A DNA stretch of 64,000 bases from Bradyrhizobium glycinis (GCF_016031655.1 NZ_JACCHQ010000005.1:186001-250000), one strand, 5' to 3'; counted from the first letter of the stretch, positions 36,310 through 46,663 are shown. Numbers and translations are program-made. Notes: generated by a model from the letters alone, not told the origin.

Positions 36310-37164
36310 ATGACCGCCACCGACCCCCTCGTCTCCACCGAATGGCTCGCCGCGCACATGGACGATGCCAACGTCAAGATCCTCGACGCCAGCTTCAAGC
36401 TGCCGGGCGTGCTGCCGCTGCCGAAGGACGATTATCTCGCCGCGCATCTGCCGGGCGCCGTGTTCTTCGACGTCGATGCGGTGTCGGACCATTCCAACCC
36501 GTTGCCGCACATGTTTCCGAGCGCCGAGCAGTTCGGCCGCGACGTCGGCAATCTCGGCATCGGAAACAGCGACACCGTCGTGCTCTACGATGCCGGCGGC
36601 TGGGTCGCAGCGCCGCGTGCGTGGTGGATGTTCCTGTCCTACGGCCACAGCAATGTGCGCATCCTCAATGGCGGTTTGAAGAAGTGGCGCGCCGAGGGAC
36701 GCGCGACCGAGAGCGGCGAGGTCAAGCCGAAGCCTGCGACCTTCACGGCGAGCTATGATGCAAACCGCGTGCGCAGCATGCAGCAGCTGATCGCCAACCT
36801 CGAAAGCCGCAAGGAGCAGGTGATCGACGCGCGCGCAGCCGATCGCTTCGAAGGCCGCGCGCCCGAGCCGCGGCCGGGCATCCGCTCCGGCCACATCCCC
36901 GGCGCCCGCAACGTACCCTACAATCTGCTGTTCGACGCCGCGACCGGCGAGATGAAGCCGCTCGACGAACTCCGCGCCGCCTTCACGAACGCCGGCGTCA
37001 AGCTCGATGCGCCGATCGTGACGAGCTGCGGCTCCGGCGTCTCTGCCGGCGTGCTGACGCTCGCGCTCTACCGCCTCGGCATCACCGACACCGCGCTCTA
37101 TGACGGCTCGTGGTCGGAATGGGGTCAGGCCGGCGGCCCGGCCATCGCGACCGGCCCGGCGTGA
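36310..37164 (+). CDS. sseA: 3-mercaptopyruvate/thiosulfate sulfurtransferase
   Basis: A 284-residue tandem rhodanese protein. The N-terminal domain is inactive (LYDAGGWVAAPR in place of the Cys loop). The C-terminal domain has the catalytic loop SCGSGVSA with Cys240, the CG(S/T)GVT type typical of mercaptopyruvate sulfurtransferases. The start ATG 36310 is preferred over one 45 bases upstream that reads through a palindromic repeat. It pairs with the single-domain rhodanese gene upstream. Confidence 0.9.
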   Translation: MTATDPLVSTEWLAAHMDDANVKILDASFKLPGVLPLPKDDYLAAHLPGAVFFDVDAVSDHSNPLPHMFPSAEQFGRDVGNLGIGNSDTVVLYDAGGWVAAPRAWWMFLSYGHSNVRILNGGLKKWRAEGRATESGEVKPKPATFTASYDANRVRSMQQLIANLESRKEQVIDARAADRFEGRAPEPRPGIRSGHIPGARNVPYNLLFDAATGEMKPLDELRAAFTNAGVKLDAPIVTSCGSGVSAGVLTLALYRLGITDTALYDGSWSEWGQAGGPAIATGPA

Positions 37165-37182
37165 GGTTGTCGAAGTGAAGAG

Positions 37183-37962
37183 TCAGCGCGTGCGTGCGGT
37201 CGTTGTTGTCGCGAAAGCCGGCTGCTGCTGACCGAACGGATCGAGCTGCTGCTGCAGCGGCTGAGGCGGCGGGCGCCGCACCACGCGGTGGCGCTTCTTG
37301 GCCTTCGCCTTGCGCTTGGTCGCCTTGCTGTCCGACTTGCTGCTCTCGGCCTTGCTGTTCTCCGTCCTGGCCTTCGCCGGCGCATCCGTCGTGGCCGTGG
37401 CAGCGTTCAGCGCGGCGAGCCTTGCGGAGGCGACATCGAGCGCCGCGGCGGCGAGGGCGGGGTCAGCCGGTCCCGGCTCGCCGGCGGTTGCGGCAGGCTC
37501 GGCATCGGGAATCGCGGCCCTGGTGTCGGCGGGGGTCAGTGTATCGGTGGCAGCCGGCGCTGCGGCCGCCACGGTCGGTTCGGGCTGGACTGGTTCGGGC
37601 TTCGCTGGTTCGATGGCCGGCACTTCAGCCAGGGGCGCGGCGGCCTCAGGCTGGACTTCGGTCTCGGTCGTGAGTGCGGCAACCTGTTCGGGCTCGCTCA
37701 TGGGCAGAGCGATGGTGGGCACCTGGTCGCGGAGCGATGGCGTGGTCTCGGCGGGCGGCTCCGGTTCGGCCCGCAGCACCGCAAGCGCCGGCTGGGCCGG
37801 CTCGGGCACGAACACCTGCTCCTGCGGCCCGCTCCGCCAGCCGGGGTTGCTGACATATTGCTGATGGGTCGCCCGCAGCAGCGCGGCGGCCCCTAGGCCG
37901 AACACCAGGATGGAGGTTGACAGCAGGATCGCGGCAAACAGGAAGCGAAAGCCGGGAAGCAT
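37183..37962 (-). CDS. Single-pass membrane protein with Ala/Pro/Glu-rich periplasmic or cytosolic region
   Basis: About 259 residues from ATG 37962. A hydrophobic segment at residues about 4-30 is followed by a segment with NPGWRSG, then 150 residues rich in Ala, Pro and Glu that are probably disordered. A basic block (KRKAKAKKRHRVVRR) and a Gln-rich end finish the protein. I do not recognise a family. The composition resembles cell-envelope linker proteins. It is divergent from the L,D-transpeptidase gene. Confidence 0.6.
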   Translation of the reverse strand: MLPGFRFLFAAILLSTSILVFGLGAAALLRATHQQYVSNPGWRSGPQEQVFVPEPAQPALAVLRAEPEPPAETTPSLRDQVPTIALPMSEPEQVAALTTETEVQPEAAAPLAEVPAIEPAKPEPVQPEPTVAAAAPAATDTLTPADTRAAIPDAEPAATAGEPGPADPALAAAALDVASARLAALNAATATTDAPAKARTENSKAESSKSDSKATKRKAKAKKRHRVVRRPPPQPLQQQLDPFGQQQPAFATTTTARTR

Positions 37963-38326
37963 CGAACGGTTGCGAATTTCCGCCCCGGCGGCGGAATGGC
38001 CGGGGCCCAAGAGCCATCTGAACGCGGTGACGGTACTGCTTGCCGCGTTCGCCACGCGGGATCGGAGCTCAAAAAGGTGGCGAATCAGGCTGATTCGACC
38101 ATATCGCAACGCCTCGGGATCGTTCCGTTAAATTCGCGGGCCAACATCGCGTCGATTGACGGTGCGATACGATTTCAGCCCCGTGATGCAATGGGGCAAC
38201 GGTAGTCTTCCGGATCACAAAACGGCAAATCCGGCGCAAATAGGCCTGATATGTCTTGAATGTGCCGCTATCTTCCGTCATCTGGCCGTTAACGGTCCGA
38301 TCGGGCTTGGGGACTATACAAGAGCG
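37963..38326. other. Divergent intergenic region, no gene
   Basis: About 360 bases between the membrane protein gene and the L,D-transpeptidase gene. It should hold both promoters. I see no convincing palindrome or small gene, and the frames that cross it lack codon bias. Confidence 0.55.
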
Positions 38327-39526
38327 ATGATGATCAAACACTTTCTGACGATATGCGCTGCCGCAACAGTCGCTGCGGCGGGAACCTCGCTCGCTCAGGC
38401 TCAGAGCTATCCGATTCAGCAGGTGCCAGGCTATGGCGCACCGGCCGAATATCGGCCCGGTGACCGTGTGCCGAATTTCGATGCGCTCGACGAAGACGAC
38501 GACGCGATGCCGCATGCCTCGCTGCCGCCGCCCGGTCCGGCCGACGATCCGCGTTACGGCCGTCCGATGGGCGCGCCTCCGGTCTATTCGGCCGCCCCGC
38601 CGCAAGGCCCGGTGATGTCGCCGGATGATCCGCGTTATGGGCGCCCGGCTGGCGCCCCGCCGGTCTATTCGGCAGCGCCGCAGGGCCCCGTGATGTCGCC
38701 CGACGATCCCCGCTACGGCCGGCCTGCCGCTCCGCCGGCGGTGATCTACGCCGATCGTCCTCCCCAGCAGGCTCCTGCCAATGATGGCCTGCGTCCGCCG
38801 GAAGCTGTCGGCGGTCCCGCCGCGACCGGAACGGTTCAGGCCGGGCAGCCGCCCGTCGGCACGGATGGCCGCCCAGTGACCTTGGCCGCGCTGCCGCCCG
38901 AGGAGCAGCCCGATGCTGCGCCGGTGCAGCTGCCGCCGAACCTGCGCCGTCAGGAGGTCGCGTTCCAGACCAAGGAGCCGGCCGGCACGCTCGTGGTCGA
39001 TACGCCCAACACCTATCTCTATTACGTGCTCGGAGGCGGCCGCGCGATCCGCTACGGCGTCCGCGTCGGCCGCGACGGCTTCACCTGGACCGGCGTGCAG
39101 AAGATCACCCGCAAGGCCGAGTGGCCGGATTGGCATCCGCCGACCGAGATGATCGAGCGCCAGCCCTATCTGCCGCGCTTCATGGCCGGCGGCCCGGGCA
39201 ATCCGCTCGGCGCCCGCGCGATGTATCTCGGTTCGACTGTCTATCGCATCCACGGCACCAACCAGCCCTCGACCATCGGCAAGTTCGTCTCCTCCGGCTG
39301 CATCGGCATGCTGAACGAGGACGTCTCCGACCTGTTCGATCGCGTCAAGGTCGGCACCCGCGTCGTAGTGCTGCCGGGCGGCCCGCCGCCGGGAACGGCG
39401 ACGGCCTCCGCCGCGCCGACGCAGAGCGCCGCCGGGCCGGCTCCGATATCCGCCCAGGCGGGCCCGGTCCCGGGGACGCAGCCCACCGTTGTGCCGCCGC
39501 TGCCCGCGCCGGTCACCGTGCGCTGA
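38327..39526 (+). CDS. L,D-transpeptidase (YkuD family) with proline-rich N-terminal repeats
   Basis: A 399-residue exported protein. The signal peptide ends near ALAQAQ (residue about 25). A proline-rich region holds three copies of DDPRYGRP followed by GAPPVYSA (residues about 75-140). The YkuD catalytic domain has His309 in HGTNQPSTIG and Cys325 in SSGCIGM. It cross-links peptidoglycan or attaches lipoproteins by 3-3 bonds. The proline repeats probably span the periplasm. A hairpin terminator follows directly. Confidence 0.92.
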   Translation: MMIKHFLTICAAATVAAAGTSLAQAQSYPIQQVPGYGAPAEYRPGDRVPNFDALDEDDDAMPHASLPPPGPADDPRYGRPMGAPPVYSAAPPQGPVMSPDDPRYGRPAGAPPVYSAAPQGPVMSPDDPRYGRPAAPPAVIYADRPPQQAPANDGLRPPEAVGGPAATGTVQAGQPPVGTDGRPVTLAALPPEEQPDAAPVQLPPNLRRQEVAFQTKEPAGTLVVDTPNTYLYYVLGGGRAIRYGVRVGRDGFTWTGVQKITRKAEWPDWHPPTEMIERQPYLPRFMAGGPGNPLGARAMYLGSTVYRIHGTNQPSTIGKFVSSGCIGMLNEDVSDLFDRVKVGTRVVVLPGGPPPGTATASAAPTQSAAGPAPISAQAGPVPGTQPTVVPPLPAPVTVR

Positions 39527-39550
39527 GCGCCTTAACATCAATGAGTTTGC

Positions 39551-39580
39551 GAAGGGCGTGCCGTCGGCACGCCCTTTTCG
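39551..39580 (+). terminator. Rho-independent-like terminator after the L,D-transpeptidase gene
   Basis: AAGGGCGTGCCG and its complement CGGCACGCCCTT form a strong stem followed by TTTTCG. It lies 24 bases after the stop codon. Confidence 0.8.
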
Positions 39581-39582
39581 TC

Positions 39583-40545
39583 TCAGGCCAGCTTGCGCGG
39601 CAGCTCGCCGCCTCTGGTGAAGGCGTCGATCGCCTCGACCATCTGGCCGTAATGGATGCGTAGACCATCCGTCGTGGCGTAGCCCAGATGCGGCGTCAGC
39701 ACGACATTGTCGAGCTTGCGGAAGGGATGGTCGACCGGCAGCGGCTCGACCGAGAACACGTCTAGGCCTGCACCCGCGATCTTGCGCTGCTGCAAGGCTT
39801 CCAGCAGCGCCTGTTCGTCCACGATCGGCCCGCGCGCGGTGTTGATCAGAAAGGCCGTCGGCTTCATCCGCGCAAGATCCGCGCGGCTCACCAGGCCACG
39901 CGAGCGCTCGCTCAAGACCACGTGGATGGTGACGATGTCGGCCTTGGCGAACAGCTCCTCCTTGGTGGCGTAGCCGACGCCAACAGAAGCGCACTTCTCC
40001 GGCGTCAGGTTCGGGCTCCAGGCGATCACGTTCATGCCGAACGCTTTCGCGATCCCAGCCATCTTGCTGCCGAGCTTGCCGAGCCCGATGATGCCGAGCG
40101 TTAGCCCCTCGATCTCGACGCCGGCATAGGTCTGCCAGGATTCGCCCGCATGCATCCGCGCGTTCTCGCGGCCGATGCCGCGGGTCAACTCCAGGATCAG
40201 GCCCATGGCGAGCGGCGCGGTCGGATCACGGGAATATTGCGTGCCGCCGAGGGCGATGCCGCGCGCTTTCGCGGCCTCGATGTCGATGGCAGCGTTACGC
40301 ATGCCCGATGTCAGCAGCAGCTTCAGCTTCGGCAGGCGATCGAACAGGCTCTTGGGAAAGGCCGTCCGCTCGCGCATCGCGCAGATGATCTCGAAGTCGG
40401 CGAGCGCACTCGCTGCGGCCTGCTCGGAGGCGAAGGGATGGCTGAACACGGTGACGTCGACGCGGTCCGACAGTTTCGGCCAGTCGGCGACGTCGAGGGC
40501 GAGATTGAAATAGTCGTCGAGGATTGCGCAGCGCAGCCGGCTCAT
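39583..40545 (-). CDS. D-2-hydroxyacid dehydrogenase family protein
   Basis: A 320-residue NAD-dependent enzyme. The Rossmann motif GIIGLGKLGSKMAG is at about residues 155-168. The catalytic Arg lies in NTARGPIVDE, Glu in SVEPLPVDHPF and His in TPHLGYAT. The closest general class is glyoxylate/phosphoglycerate-type dehydrogenases. It differs in length and active-site sequence from the GhrA-like enzyme at 10652-11578. It is monocistronic, convergent with the L,D-transpeptidase gene. Confidence 0.88.
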   Translation of the reverse strand: MSRLRCAILDDYFNLALDVADWPKLSDRVDVTVFSHPFASEQAAASALADFEIICAMRERTAFPKSLFDRLPKLKLLLTSGMRNAAIDIEAAKARGIALGGTQYSRDPTAPLAMGLILELTRGIGRENARMHAGESWQTYAGVEIEGLTLGIIGLGKLGSKMAGIAKAFGMNVIAWSPNLTPEKCASVGVGYATKEELFAKADIVTIHVVLSERSRGLVSRADLARMKPTAFLINTARGPIVDEQALLEALQQRKIAGAGLDVFSVEPLPVDHPFRKLDNVVLTPHLGYATTDGLRIHYGQMVEAIDAFTRGGELPRKLA

Positions 40546-40675
40546 CAGCGTTCATCCATGGCAAAAGATGAAGGCGCCGGGCGGGCGCCGTCGTCGGAAC
40601 CTGGCCATGGTTGCGCGCAATCGCGCCAGCGCGCAAGCAGCCTGCGTCTTCAAAAGTCCGGTAGGAGATCGTCGC

Positions 40676-40891
40676 TCAGACGTCGCGGGGCCTCAAGCGG
40701 AACGGCGCGTCCATGCCGTGCTTGGCGCGCCAGGCGGGGCCGGGGCCGCGCATGTAATGCAGCTCGGGCCGATAGGGGTTGAAGGCGGTGGCGAAGAAGC
40801 GCTTCCAGAAGGCCTTGATCTCCGAGGCGAACCCGGAGACGCGCCCGGCTCCTGCCGGAACGGGAAGAGAATTGGTCTCGATCAGAGCCAT
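40676..40891 (-). CDS. Conserved small protein, 71 residues
   Basis: A small basic protein with an amphipathic, aromatic-rich middle (EIKAFWKRFFATAFNPYRPEL) that could lie on a membrane surface, then YMRGPGPAWRAKHGMDAPF. It has GC-rich codon use like its neighbours. I do not recognise a named family. Confidence 0.55.
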   Translation of the reverse strand: MALIETNSLPVPAGAGRVSGFASEIKAFWKRFFATAFNPYRPELHYMRGPGPAWRAKHGMDAPFRLRPRDV

Positions 40892-41126
40892 GATGCGGCC
40901 TCGCTGTGCTCCCCGTTCGTTCTGAGCGGGTGGCGCTGTTTCCGCGCGAAACCGAGCTTTGGCCTGCTTTATTAAAAAATGGTTTCAATTGTCCGGATCG
41001 GTGGCCGGATGGTGTCCGTCCCGTATTCATCCGTGGTGAACGGACGGAAAACGTTGCCCTTTGGGGGCGGGATCGTTACATCGCTGGCGAAGCAAATTTC
41101 CTCAAATCGAAGGTTTCACGGGACCG

Positions 41127-42776
<1,650 letters not shown>

Positions 42777-42783
42777 TGGCGGC

Positions 42784-44010
42784 ATGATGCGACGGGCGCT
42801 GATCGCTGCGGGGATCGTCATCGCCTGCGGCTGGTCGCCCGCCCTCGCTGCTGACGCCGCCTTCACGCAGTTCATCGCCTCGCTCTGGCCGGAAGCCCAA
42901 CAGGCCGGCGTCTCGCGTCCAACGTTCGATGCGCAAACGCGTGGGCTCGAGCCCGATTACAAGCTGCCCGATCTGCTCTTGCCCGGGCGGCCGGCGACCG
43001 GCGCGCCGTCGCAGGCCGAGTTCGTGCAGGTGCCGGCCGATTACGTCAAGGAAGCTTCGATCGCGCGGCTTGCCGGCGAGGGACAGCGGCTGCTGCAGAA
43101 ATATCGCACGGCGCTGACCGAGATCGAGAAGAGCTCCGGCGTGCCGGCAACAATGATGCTTGCGATCTGGGGCCGCGAAACCGATTACGGCCGCTACACG
43201 CTCCCCTATGATCTGGTTCGTGTGCTGGCGACGCAGGCCTATGTCGGGCGGCGCAAGGATCAGTATCGCAACGAGTTCATCCTCGCGCTGAAGATCCTCG
43301 GCGAAGGCGTGGTAACGCGCAAGGACATGCGCTCGTCCTGGGCGGGTGCCACCGGGCTCACGCAATTCCTGCCGTCCGAATATTACAAGCATGGCGTCGA
43401 TTTCGACGGCGATGGCCGCATCGACATCTGGCACTCCGTGCCGGATGCGCTGGCCTCGGCCGCGCAGCAGCTCGTCAACAAGGGCTGGCAGAGCGGCGTG
43501 CGCTGGGCTTACGAGGTGCAGGCGCCGGCGAAGGTCGATTGCACGACGGGCGTGCCGGAGGTGACGAAGCCGATCGGCCAATGGCTGCGCGAGGGTTTCG
43601 TCCCGGTACGCGGCCAAAAGCTCAGCGCCGCCGAGCAGGCGCAGCCGGCCTCGCTGCTCCAGCCCGAAGGCATCTACGGCCCGTCGTTCCTGACCACGAA
43701 GAACTACTTTGTCATCAAGGAATACAATTTCTCCGATCTCTACGTGCTGTTCGTCGGCCACCTCAGCGATCGCATGACGAGCCCGCTGCCGTTTGCAACG
43801 CCCTGGTCGGCTTCGAAGCAATTGCGCACGAAGGACGTCGAGACCATGCAGCGCGGCTTGACGCGGATCGGACTCTACAAGGACAAGATCGACGGCAAGG
43901 CCGGCATGCAGACGCGCGCCGCGCTCGGCGCCTATCAGAAGTCAGCAGGGCTCAAGGTGGATTGCTGGCCGAGTGAAGAGGTGCTGCGCGCGATCCAGGC
44001 TGTGCGCTAG
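42784..44010 (+). CDS. Lytic murein transglycosylase, MltB type
   Basis: A 408-residue exported protein that starts eight bases after ettA. A signal peptide covers about residues 1-22. The catalytic Glu132 lies in IWGRETDYGRY, and the SLT fold continues with WAGATGLTQFLPSEYYKHGVDFDGDG split over residues about 185-215. The C-terminal 60 residues are a peptidoglycan-binding domain (MQRGLTRIGLYKDKIDGKAG). It cleaves glycan strands to 1,6-anhydromuramyl products. Confidence 0.92.
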   Translation: MMRRALIAAGIVIACGWSPALAADAAFTQFIASLWPEAQQAGVSRPTFDAQTRGLEPDYKLPDLLLPGRPATGAPSQAEFVQVPADYVKEASIARLAGEGQRLLQKYRTALTEIEKSSGVPATMMLAIWGRETDYGRYTLPYDLVRVLATQAYVGRRKDQYRNEFILALKILGEGVVTRKDMRSSWAGATGLTQFLPSEYYKHGVDFDGDGRIDIWHSVPDALASAAQQLVNKGWQSGVRWAYEVQAPAKVDCTTGVPEVTKPIGQWLREGFVPVRGQKLSAAEQAQPASLLQPEGIYGPSFLTTKNYFVIKEYNFSDLYVLFVGHLSDRMTSPLPFATPWSASKQLRTKDVETMQRGLTRIGLYKDKIDGKAGMQTRAALGAYQKSAGLKVDCWPSEEVLRAIQAVR

Positions 44011-44114
44011 AGCATGATCCGGAAAAGTGTGAAGCGGTTTTCCGAAAAGATCATGCTCAAACAAAGACCTAAAGCGCGATGACGATTCGTCCAAATCTCA
44101 TCGCGCTTTAGACT
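44011..44114. repeat. Compound interspersed repeat
   Basis: GAGCATGATCCGGAAAA and its complement-like TTTTCCGAAAAGATCATGCTC form one stem, and TAAAGCGCGATGA / TCATCGCGCTTTA a second. The pair is a familiar rhizobial interspersed unit. It sits between the transglycosylase gene and a minus-strand gene terminator. Confidence 0.75.
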
Positions 44115-44126
44115 AGCGTGCGACCA

Positions 44127-44162
44127 AAGAAAAAGCCCAGCCGAGGTGCTCGGCCGGGCTTC
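44127..44162 (-). terminator. Terminator of the minus-strand gene at 44197-44478
   Basis: On the minus strand, AAGCCCGGCCGAG and CTCGGCTGGGCTT form a stem, followed by TTTTTCTTT. It lies about 35 bases after the stop codon of the small exported protein. Confidence 0.8.
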
Positions 44163-44196
44163 GATCGTGGCGCGGGATGCGCGCGCAGCGATCAGA

Positions 44197-44478
44197 TCAG
44201 TAGCAGACGCGAACCGGGCGGCTGACCCAGCCGTAGCCGTCCCAATAGCGCTCGCGGCGCCAGTAGCAGGGCGCGGGCGGCGGGGGCTCGGCGATGTAAA
44301 CGGGGCCGCCATAGGCGGGACGGCTGGAGGCGATGGCGCCGCCGACGATGGCGCCACCGATCAGGCCGGCTGCGATACCGGCACCGACGCCGTCATGGGC
44401 CTTCGCGGACGGAGCGGCGGTCACCAGCGAACCGGCGACCGTCGCGACCGTGAGGGCGGCAACTAAAGTCTTGTTCAT
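44197..44478 (-). CDS. Small exported protein with glycine-zipper-like segment
   Basis: A 93-residue protein. A Sec signal ends near SAKA (residue about 27). The segment GVGAGIAAGLIGGAIVGGAIA looks like a glycine zipper, and the C-terminus is CYWRRERYWDGYGWVSRPVRVCY with paired cysteines. A close paralogue is encoded upstream at 44690-45010 in the same direction. These probably insert in the outer membrane or periplasm. The role is unknown. Confidence 0.7.
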   Translation of the reverse strand: MNKTLVAALTVATVAGSLVTAAPSAKAHDGVGAGIAAGLIGGAIVGGAIASSRPAYGGPVYIAEPPPPAPCYWRRERYWDGYGWVSRPVRVCY

Positions 44479-44689
44479 GCTCTTGGCTCTCCTGGGAGAT
44501 GGGTTCCTCCTGTTAGAGGCGCCCGGGTTTCAAAGGTTCACGCACACTCTGATGGAATTGGCCTTGCAGCTAGGAAGCGCGCAAATGGTCAATCCAGGGT
44601 AAACGCACACGGAGCTGTGACGAGAAAAAGCGGTCTTTTTCAGGCCCTGAGGTGAACGGCACATCCGTAGTCGACCGGTTTGGCGCGCC

Positions 44690-45010
44690 TCAGCCGCAGA
44701 CTCGGACGCGACGGACGCGCCAGGCATAGCCATCCCAGAAGCGCTGCTTCTGCCAGACGCAGCCGCCGTAATAGTCGTCAGCAACGTAACCTGGACCTGG
44801 GGCGTAGTAGCGCGGCGGGTAGTAGCCGGGCTCATAGTAGCCATAGCCGGGTCCGTAATAATACGGAGAAGCCAGCGCGCCACCGACAATGGCGCCGCCG
44901 ATGATCCCGGCCGCCACGCCTGCCGCGACACCGCGCTGGGCATGGGCCGGCGGTGCGACCGTCAGGGCCAGGGTGGCGACGGCAGCGACCGCCAGGAGCG
45001 ACTTCTTCAT
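44690..45010 (-). CDS. Small exported protein, paralogue of 44197-44478
   Basis: A 106-residue protein with signal peptide (cleavage near AHAQ), then GVAAGVAAGIIGGAIVGGALA, a Tyr/Gly/Pro-rich stretch, and the end CVWQKQRFWDGYAWRVRRVRVCG. The two ends and the zipper match the neighbour's, while the middle is longer and richer in Tyr. A tandem duplication is likely. ATG 45010 is chosen, the upstream extension lacks codon bias. Confidence 0.7.
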   Translation of the reverse strand: MKKSLLAVAAVATLALTVAPPAHAQRGVAAGVAAGIIGGAIVGGALASPYYYGPGYGYYEPGYYPPRYYAPGPGYVADDYYGGCVWQKQRFWDGYAWRVRRVRVCG

Positions 45011-45136
45011 TGCTTGACCTTTCAGACGAACACGCGGGAACCCTTTGGGCCGCAAGGTTCCATATTCCGCTTGAATGATCAATGAACGGCAGCTTTGCCG
45101 GAGACGACCAATTGGTATGGGTCCCACTGGGAGACG

Positions 45137-45448
45137 ATGATGGGCAACGCGATGGTCAATGCTTTGATTGCGGCCGGCATCGTTTTCGCGATCGGCTACG
45201 GCTGGATCGCACATCTCCAGAACCGCGCACGGCGCTCCCGCGCCACCGCCGACAGCGACGGACGGAGTGGCGGCGGGGACAGCTATTCCGGGACGAGTGA
45301 CGGCTTCTCGCTGGGAAGCTGGTTCTCCGGCGGCAGTTCGGGGAGCTCTAGCGACGGCGGCAACTGTTCGAGCAGCGATAGCGGCAGCAGCAGCGGCGAC
45401 TGCGGAGGCGGTGGCGACGGCGGAGGAGGCGGCGGTGGCGGCGACTAG
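45137..45448 (+). CDS. Membrane-anchored protein with Ser/Gly/Asp-rich low-complexity tail
   Basis: About 103 residues from ATG 45137 (or 45140). One membrane segment (LIAAGIVFAIGYGWIAHL) is followed by 60 residues of Ser, Gly and Asp with three cysteines, ending in poly-Gly. Similar tails occur in small surface proteins. I do not recognise a function. Confidence 0.55.
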   Translation: MMGNAMVNALIAAGIVFAIGYGWIAHLQNRARRSRATADSDGRSGGGDSYSGTSDGFSLGSWFSGGSSGSSSDGGNCSSSDSGSSSGDCGGGGDGGGGGGGGD

Positions 45449-45483
45449 TCCGGCTACAATCTTGATCCAGCGCAACAGCTTGA

Positions 45484-45500
45484 TTTAGAGCCGTTCTAGG
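45484..45500. promoter_or_regulatory. Iron control element (Irr-box-like) upstream of bfd
   Basis: TTTAGAGCCGTTCTAGG is an imperfect palindrome that matches the TTTAGAA-N3-TTCTAAA pattern in 14 of 17 positions. It lies 110 bases before the bfd ATG. In Bradyrhizobium, such elements bind Irr, which controls bfd/bfr expression in response to heme and iron. Confidence 0.75.
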
Positions 45501-45609
45501 CTTTGATCAGGCCAGTTTGGAATAGCTTCAAATACCGGTTTTTCCTTTTGCATCCGGCCGGCCTGTTAAATATCGATGATGGCGCATCACCGAAGGGCCT
45601 GCCGCTTCC

Positions 45610-45882
45610 ATGATCGTTTGTTCCTGTAACGTGCTGAGCGATGACGACATCCGCGCCGCCGTCGCCGAGTCCGACGATGCCGTGCGCCATGCCAAACAGG
45701 TTTATGGGTGTCTCGGCTGTAGCGCCGAATGCGGGCGCTGCGCGCGGACGATCAAGACCATCATCGACGAAGCGCTTGGTCCCTGTGCGCAGTCATGCTG
45801 CGCCGGCTGCCCGCATAGCCACAGCGTGGCCGCCAACGACGAGACCGCCGAGCCCGCCGAGTTCGCCCTCGCGGCCTGCTGA
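45610..45882 (+). CDS. bfd: Bacterioferritin-associated ferredoxin
   Basis: A 90-residue [2Fe-2S] protein. The cluster cysteines are in MIVCSCNVLSDDDI (two) and GCLGCSAECGRC (the others), the standard Bfd pattern. It passes electrons to bacterioferritin heme to release stored iron. The C-terminal tail has extra cysteines (CAQSCCAGCPHSH), beyond the usual 65-residue length, an uncommon feature. It is followed by bfr on the same strand, and each gene has its own Irr-type site. Confidence 0.93.
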   Translation: MIVCSCNVLSDDDIRAAVAESDDAVRHAKQVYGCLGCSAECGRCARTIKTIIDEALGPCAQSCCAGCPHSHSVAANDETAEPAEFALAAC

Positions 45883-45955
45883 AAACTTCCGCGACCCCGC
45901 CTGAGCTTTTCCCCGGCTACGTTCCCGTCGCCGGTTGCTCTCGCTCGCAAAGTGA

Positions 45956-45972
45956 TTTAGAAACGTTCTAAA
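45956..45972. promoter_or_regulatory. Iron control element (Irr box), perfect palindrome upstream of bfr
   Basis: TTTAGAAACGTTCTAAA is an exact 7-3-7 palindrome, matching the alphaproteobacterial iron control element. It lies 45 bases before the bfr ATG, where bound Irr would block RNA polymerase. The site upstream of bfd is a weaker version. Confidence 0.88.
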
Positions 45973-46016
45973 CTCGGTTTCGGGGCCGATTTGGATTGCA
46001 AGAGCTGGAGTGAACC

Positions 46017-46505
46017 ATGCAGGCCGACCCAAAAGTCATCGACTATCTCAACAAGGCGCTGCGTCACGAACTGACTGCGATCAATCAGTACTGGCTGCAT
46101 TACCGCTTTCTCGACAATTGGGGCCTGCTGGACATGGCCAAGGTCTGGCGCAAGGAGTCCATCGAGGAGATGGAGCATGCCGACAAGCTGACCGCGCGGA
46201 TCCTGTTCCTCGACGGCTTCCCGAACATGCAGGTACTCGATCCCCTGCGCATCGGCCAGAACGTCAAGGAGATCATCGAGTGCGACCTCGCCGCCGAGAT
46301 GAGCGCGCGGGCGCTCTATCAGGAAGCGGCGACCTACTGTCACAGCGCCAAGGACTATGTCACACGCGACCTGTTCGAGAAGCTGATGAGCGACGAGGAG
46401 CACCACATCGACTTCCTCGAGACCCAGCTCGATCTGATCGGCCGCATCGGCCTCGAGCTCTACACCCAGAAGCATGTCGGCGGGCTCGAGGGCGACGGGC
46501 ACTAA
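46017..46505 (+). CDS. bfr: Bacterioferritin
   Basis: A 162-residue ferritin-like protein. Ferroxidase ligands are visible in [15 protein letters not shown] (Glu18), [10 protein letters not shown] (Glu51, His54) and [14 protein letters not shown] (Glu127, His130), with Glu94 in the third helix. Met52 in the second segment is the heme ligand. It stores iron as a 24-mer. A perfect Irr palindrome lies just upstream, and bfd is the preceding gene. Confidence 0.95.
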   Translation: MQADPKVIDYLNKALRHELTAINQYWLHYRFLDNWGLLDMAKVWRKESIEEMEHADKLTARILFLDGFPNMQVLDPLRIGQNVKEIIECDLAAEMSARALYQEAATYCHSAKDYVTRDLFEKLMSDEEHHIDFLETQLDLIGRIGLELYTQKHVGGLEGDGH

Positions 46506-46534
46506 GCCTTAAGGTTCCGCTCTCTCCATTCGTC

Positions 46535-46640
46535 TTGGCCGGGCTTGACCCCGGCCATCCACGTGTTTGCCGCACGACGAAGGCATGGCACGGGCCTTCG
46601 CCTCGCCGAAGCGGCTGCGCAGGCGGGTCGGGCATCGCGG
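46535..46640. repeat. Interspersed repeat remnant
   Basis: GGCCGGGCTTGACCCCGGCC forms a stem-loop and a GCACGACGAAGGCAT stretch follows. The first part resembles the repeat at 36216-36292. Confidence 0.5.
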
Positions 46641-46663
46641 TTCGTTTTCGGAACAGCGCCCAG

